Below, in pieces: positions 32,669 to 35,161 of a stretch of 35,161 bases of DNA. Each line of letters begins with the position of its first letter. The stretch's first letter is position 1. The notes under the pieces were generated by a model, which had not been told where the DNA came from, did no database searches, and was given only the letters and a program-made list of their open reading frames with translations. A program made the translations under genes and the position numbers. The stretch is from a virus. The stretch lies in IMG/VR virus record IMGVR_UViG_3300013093_000132, positions 1 to 35,161 of that record; one strand, 5' to 3'.

Positions 32669-33311
32669 CTATGTAGGTGATATACGCAGGTCTTTTTGGT
32701 CATTAAAAAAACACGAGATGTTTGTTACAGATAAGACTGGCGTCAAGATGCTTGAGATCGTCAATGCGTCATTCATTGCGGACGAGCCTAGTATCTTTGG
32801 CAAAGTCAACTATGACTATGTGATGCGCGAGTTGCAATGGTACGAGTCACAGTCATTAAATGTAAATGATATCCCAGGTGGTGCTCCTGCTATATGGCAA
32901 CAAGTATCTGATCCAGATGGTTGGATTAACTCTAACTATGGTTGGTGTATCTTTTCACCAGATAATGGTGAGCAGTATCACAATGTTCTCGATGAGCTTA
33001 AGCGTAATCCTGACTCTCGACGTGCTACAATGATCTATACAAGACCTAGCATGTGGTCAGACTATAACAAGAATGGCATGTCTGACTTTATGTGCACTAA
33101 TACCGTTCAGTATCTCATACGTAACAACAAACTACATAGTGTTGTACAAATGCGTTCAAATGATGTAGTATATGGATATAAGAACGATTATGCTTGGCAG
33201 CAGACCGTACTAGGAAAGTTGTCTACTGACTTAGGTATTGAGATCGGTGACATTCACTGGAATGTAGGATCTCTTCATGTATATGAGCGACACTTTGACC
33301 TCGTTCTCTGA
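32655..33311 (+). CDS. gp42: Thymidylate-synthase-fold enzyme, probably dCMP hydroxymethylase (gp42-like)
   Basis: 218 residues. 'RRATMIYTRPSMW' (122-134), catalytic Cys147 in 'DFMCTNTVQY', 'MRSNDVVYGYKNDYAW' (166-181) and 'GSLHVYERH' (205-213) align with the thymidylate-synthase core. The position equal to Asn177 of E. coli thymidylate synthase is Asp178 here; in T4 dCMP hydroxymethylase the matching Asp179 selects cytosine, and Asn-to-Asp in the synthase shifts it to dCMP. So the enzyme probably adds a one-carbon group to C5 of dCMP. Hydroxymethyl versus methyl product cannot be decided from this. The dCMP deaminase starts inside its 3' end. Confidence 0.75.
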   Translation: MHTRNYVGDIRRSFWSLKKHEMFVTDKTGVKMLEIVNASFIADEPSIFGKVNYDYVMRELQWYESQSLNVNDIPGGAPAIWQQVSDPDGWINSNYGWCIFSPDNGEQYHNVLDELKRNPDSRRATMIYTRPSMWSDYNKNGMSDFMCTNTVQYLIRNNKLHSVVQMRSNDVVYGYKNDYAWQQTVLGKLSTDLGIEIGDIHWNVGSLHVYERHFDLVL

Positions 33312-33768
33312 GAGTTGGATGAAGAAGTACTTGGATCTAGCCGGTCATATTGCCGGCTGGTCTAAGGACCCGAGCACTAAAGTCGGTGCTGTTGCTGTCG
33401 GTCGTGATGGTCAGATCCTATCACAGGGTTATAATGGTTTCCCTCGCGGTATTAAGGACTCATATGAGCGTCTTATTAATCGCGAGGAGAAGTATAAGTT
33501 TGTTGTTCACGCAGAGATGAACTGTATCTATAATGCCACACTAAACGGTGTAAGTCTTAGAGACGCAGACCTATATGTGTATGGTTTACCAGTCTGCTCT
33601 GAATGTGCTAAGGGAGTTGTGCAAGTTGGAATTAAACGTGTCTTCATGTGTTACCCGGCAGAGATTGGAGAAAAGTGGAATGATTCGTTCAAGATCACAT
33701 CTGCAATCTTCCAAGAAGCTGGAGTGTCAGCGCGTGCTGATAGTGGGGATAAATCCATCTTCGTCTAA
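33277..33768 (+). CDS. cd: dCMP deaminase
   Basis: 163 residues from ATG 33277 (AGGA 7 bases upstream); ATG 33283 and 33319 are alternatives. 'WSKDPSTKVGAVAVG' (28-42), zinc site 'HAEMNC' (78-83) and 'PVCSEC' (105-110) with Cys107 and Cys110. It converts dCMP to dUMP for thymidylate, balancing the pool used by the dCMP-modifying enzyme next door, as cd and gene 42 do in T4. It overlaps its upstream gene by 35 bases and the downstream gene by 35. Confidence 0.9.
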   Translation: MYMSDTLTSFSESWMKKYLDLAGHIAGWSKDPSTKVGAVAVGRDGQILSQGYNGFPRGIKDSYERLINREEKYKFVVHAEMNCIYNATLNGVSLRDADLYVYGLPVCSECAKGVVQVGIKRVFMCYPAEIGEKWNDSFKITSAIFQEAGVSARADSGDKSIFV

Positions 33769-34090
33769 GAAAGCGGATCCAACAATAACACTAAAGAGAC
33801 TATATCAATGGACTGACAGCCTAGGGCTGCAGTTCTTTTCTTTTGTGAATTGTATTAGTAAACCTGGTCCTTATACATACAAAGACATAGACTATGAATT
33901 CTTATCAACATGTACTCAGGGATATGACAAGATAATATCTCTGGGTGCATTTCCTTCTCGTGCGCTAAATAAGCTCGGAATAAAGCATTTTGTTATGCCT
34001 CATCCATCAGGACTAAATAGAAAGCTTAATGACAAACAATATGAGCTCTCTATGTTAGAGCAATTGAAGGAATATCTTAATGAGCATTGA
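33734..34090 (+). CDS. Small uracil-DNA-glycosylase-superfamily-like protein
   Basis: 118 residues from GTG 33734, with GGAG 9 bases upstream inside the dCMP deaminase gene. 'IVGINPSSSKK' at 3-13 is a UDG motif-1 pattern and 'MPHPSGLNR' at 88-96 a motif-3 pattern; 'IISLGAFPSRALNKLGI' lies between. The catalytic residue is not obvious, Asn7 being a candidate. Phage relatives are common and small. It may remove uracil or an odd base, or recognise nucleotides without cutting. The frame extends upstream but only by reading through the deaminase gene. Confidence 0.65.
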   Translation: MLIVGINPSSSKKADPTITLKRLYQWTDSLGLQFFSFVNCISKPGPYTYKDIDYEFLSTCTQGYDKIISLGAFPSRALNKLGIKHFVMPHPSGLNRKLNDKQYELSMLEQLKEYLNEH

Positions 34091-35161
34091 GACGACTCAG
34101 TATTATGATGAGTTCATTCGTTACTTTCATCTCGCGGCTGAGCAGCAAGAGAAGTGTAATACATCTACAAAGCCACCTTACGGAATGATTGAACATGCAG
34201 ACTCTGACATGGGTGATGACTTACTTCACTATGTGACTCTGTATGACGTAGTAGAGCGTAAGCTAGCAGGCTTCTCACAGATAATGAACGACTGCTTCTA
34301 TGGATGGACTGAAGAGCATCCATACTGGAAGAAGATGGAAGCAGGGATGGTAACTAAACAGCGTGATGCTGTAGCAAAGGCATGGACTGGTAAGCACTCT
34401 GACTTCTCACTACCTGAGTGGCTTTATATCTTTATCTTACATCGTGTCACTGGTTCTGCTATTAACTACGCTACTCAGCCATCTGGCTATCACAACACGA
34501 TTCTTCCTGTCTTATGTAATGCTAAGAGCATCGAGGACATGGTTAAGATGCTGAATAACTATGACCGCTCATTCTATACATCAGTTGGTTATCAGTTTCC
34601 TGCATTTCCTAAACCACCTGCTGGCTCTAAGTATAAGCGTGGTGGAGATTATTACCTCTCAGAGTATGCACCACGTCTAGCTCGTGAGTTGGCAGAGTGG
34701 CTTCAAAGATCAAATGCTAAGAAGGATCTGCGCGAGATTGGTGAGTTCATGTTTGATTGGAATAGGCGCAACGGTTTACGTGTCTATCAATTCCAATACG
34801 CAGCTGTACTAGCAGACATTGCTGATTGGTACCCTCAATATGTTAACCTAGACTCAATGTTTTATTATGGCACAAACGCCGTAGAGTGTATTAACTATCT
34901 GGCAGTTCCAACTAAGAAGATGAACCAGATGGAATTCCTAGATAAAGTAATGGAGAAGATATATGACGATACGTCCTCTCTTCCGTACAATGCGGAAGAC
35001 GTCTGCTGCGACTTCATCAGATGGGTCGAAAACTACGTCCGCCCAGGGGCGCACTACGACCATCTGGACTTCGACGGGGTCTGGTCATCGTGTAGGATTA
35101 AGGATCACCCGTACGGAAGACAAAAAGCTATGCTCGACCTTAATCTCGTCAGTACCTTTAA
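34080..35161 (+). CDS. Large protein of unknown function, possible base-hypermodification enzyme, 3' partial
   Basis: At least 360 residues, no stop before the window ends. ATG 34080 has GAAGGA 8 bases upstream and overlaps the previous gene by 11 bases. Conserved-looking blocks: 'HRVTGSAINY' (121-130), 'SGYHNT' (135-140), 'WNRRNGLRVYQFQYAAVLADI' near 227-247, and 'YGTNAVECINYL' (263-274). This layout reminds me of the alpha-glutamyl/putrescinyl-thymine pyrophosphorylase-like (aGPT-Pplase) and related HMUDK helical families, which act on thymine-modification precursors in hypermodified phages. The match is from memory and weak; other explanations are open. Its last ~120 bases are clearly more G+C-rich than the rest. 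Confidence 0.4.
   Translation, partial: MSIETTQYYDEFIRYFHLAAEQQEKCNTSTKPPYGMIEHADSDMGDDLLHYVTLYDVVERKLAGFSQIMNDCFYGWTEEHPYWKKMEAGMVTKQRDAVAKAWTGKHSDFSLPEWLYIFILHRVTGSAINYATQPSGYHNTILPVLCNAKSIEDMVKMLNNYDRSFYTSVGYQFPAFPKPPAGSKYKRGGDYYLSEYAPRLARELAEWLQRSNAKKDLREIGEFMFDWNRRNGLRVYQFQYAAVLADIADWYPQYVNLDSMFYYGTNAVECINYLAVPTKKMNQMEFLDKVMEKIYDDTSSLPYNAEDVCCDFIRWVENYVRPGAHYDHLDFDGVWSSCRIKDHPYGRQKAMLDLNLVSTF

Noticed and set aside
32655-33311. Plain thymidylate synthase call
   Set aside because: The specificity residue is Asp, not Asn, so a dCMP-acting enzyme fits better.
1-35161. tRNA genes, CRISPR arrays or insertion sequences
   Set aside because: No cloverleaf-like sequence, direct-repeat array or transposase was noticed by eye; a tRNAscan run would be needed to exclude tRNAs formally.

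Overview
This window is part of the genome of a T4-like contractile-tailed phage (myovirus). All recognisable genes lie on the + strand and are tightly packed, many overlapping by 1-14 bases. The block gp13-14-15-16-17-18-19-20-(67)-(68 position)-21-22-23-3-uvsY-uvsW-55-47-46 is the conserved virion and recombination core of T4-like phages. The order is that of the 'exo' T4 lineage seen in cyanophages and in some alphaproteobacterial phages: no gp24 beside gp23, and gp3-uvsY-uvsW-55-47-46 directly downstream. No photosynthesis genes are visible, so a heterotrophic host is plausible, but the host cannot be identified from this window.

Region 1 (1-9722) is AT-rich and carries fibre and adhesin genes: a LamG-like fibre end, small beta-rich structural proteins, a predicted seven-bladed beta-propeller, a 2OG-Fe(II) oxygenase-like protein, a 1340-residue fibre ending in an S74 intramolecular chaperone, and a glycine-rich gp38-like adhesin. 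Region 2 (9724-23325) is the neck, terminase, tail sheath and tube, portal, scaffold, protease and capsid cluster. T4-type late promoters (TATAAATA) stand before the large fibre gene, gp18, gp22 and gp23, and GATAAATA variants before gp19 and gp3. The late sigma factor gp55 that would read them is encoded in the window.

Region 3 (23326-24145) is a GIY-YIG endonuclease inserted between gp23 and gp3. It is much more AT-rich than gp23 and is flanked by two hairpin terminators. Its late promoter and ribosome binding site are embedded in the upstream hairpin. Region 4 (24146-30533) holds gp3, UvsY, UvsW, gp55, gp47, gp46, a small AbrB-like protein and a peptide deformylase. Region 5 (30534-35161) is a compact nucleotide-metabolism and possible DNA-modification operon: a conserved phage protein that seems to start at an AUU codon, a MazG-like pyrophosphohydrolase, a possible PD-(D/E)XK nuclease, a DUF1599/Nmad1 protein, a thymidylate-synthase-fold enzyme with the Asp signature of dCMP specificity, a dCMP deaminase, a small uracil-DNA-glycosylase-like protein, and a large gene that runs off the window and may belong to the thymine-hypermodification (aGPT-Pplase-like) enzymes.

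The most interesting signals are the self-contained regulatory hairpin of the endonuclease, the predicted cytosine-modification module at the right end, the AUU start, and the unusual fibre-cluster proteins. I found no tRNA, CRISPR array or insertion sequence. No gene-free stretch exceeds 300 bases.
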